From Competibacteraceae bacterium UBA6584 (GTDB lineage: Bacteria; Pseudomonadota; Gammaproteobacteria; Competibacterales; Competibacteraceae), in assembly GCA_002433805.1 (NCBI GenBank), contig DJIW01000012.1:393-8567 (forward strand): a DNA stretch of 8,175 bases, in the 5' to 3' direction. A program made the position numbers and the translations under genes. Shown here piece by piece: positions 8,108 through 8,175 of the stretch (the first letter of the stretch is position 1; the number at the start of each line of letters is the position of its first letter). The notes under the pieces were generated by a model. It had not been told where the DNA came from, searched no databases, and was given only the letters and a program-made list of their open reading frames with translations.

Positions 8108-8127
8108 GCCGAGCGAGCAGGCTCGGC
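8108..8127. repeat. GC-rich inverted repeat upstream of aqpZ
   Basis: GCCGAGC (8108-8114) and GCTCGGC (8121-8127) form a perfect 7-bp stem with a six-base loop. No T-run follows on either strand, so it is not a standard terminator. It could be part of a neighbouring gene's terminator or leader, or an operator-like site; nothing in the window decides this. Confidence 0.45.
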
Positions 8128-8175
8128 CGCGCGAGAGGATAGCAGGCTAAGAAGTATAAACCCAGTCTATAATAT

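Overview
The window holds most of a glycerol uptake and catabolism operon on the + strand, followed by a convergent aquaporin gene on the - strand. Base composition is GC-rich with strong G/C at third codon positions. The gene set points to a proteobacterium, plausibly a gamma- or betaproteobacterium with a Gram-negative envelope: there is a Sec-exported periplasmic binding protein and an AqpZ-type channel. I cannot place it more precisely from the sequence.

Layout. Positions 2-1090: the C-terminal 362 residues of an FAD-dependent glycerol-3-phosphate dehydrogenase (glpD), cut by the left edge. Positions 1121-3353: two ABC ATPases (glpS, glpT). Positions 3350-5039: two permease subunits (glpP, glpQ). 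Positions 5039-5347: a 102-residue three-helix membrane protein of the DUF2160 type. Positions 5440-7170: a 576-residue periplasmic solute-binding protein (glpV). The genes from glpS to the small membrane gene are separated by 1 nt or overlap by 1-8 nt, so they are almost certainly cotranscribed and translationally coupled. The only large internal gap (92 nt, before glpV) carries a strong inverted repeat. Positions 7262-7981 (- strand): aqpZ, with its own intrinsic terminator at 7210-7236 and a promoter-like AT-rich stretch upstream. The last 190 bases hold a hairpin and an isolated TATAAT but no gene.

How it works together. By homology to the glycerol ABC transporter system described in Rhizobium leguminosarum, GlpV would capture glycerol (or a related polyol) in the periplasm, GlpP/GlpQ would form the channel, and GlpS/GlpT would drive it. 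Cytoplasmic glycerol kinase, not in this window, would make glycerol-3-phosphate, which GlpD oxidises to dihydroxyacetone phosphate while passing electrons to the quinone pool. AqpZ has a water-type selectivity filter, so it looks like an osmotic neighbour, not part of the glycerol route.

The most notable observation is that the two ATPases are degenerate in complementary places. GlpS lacks the H-loop histidine and GlpT lacks the LSGGQ signature, which predicts a heterodimer with one consensus and one degenerate ATP site. I found no wholly new system. The small DUF2160 protein is the least understood member.
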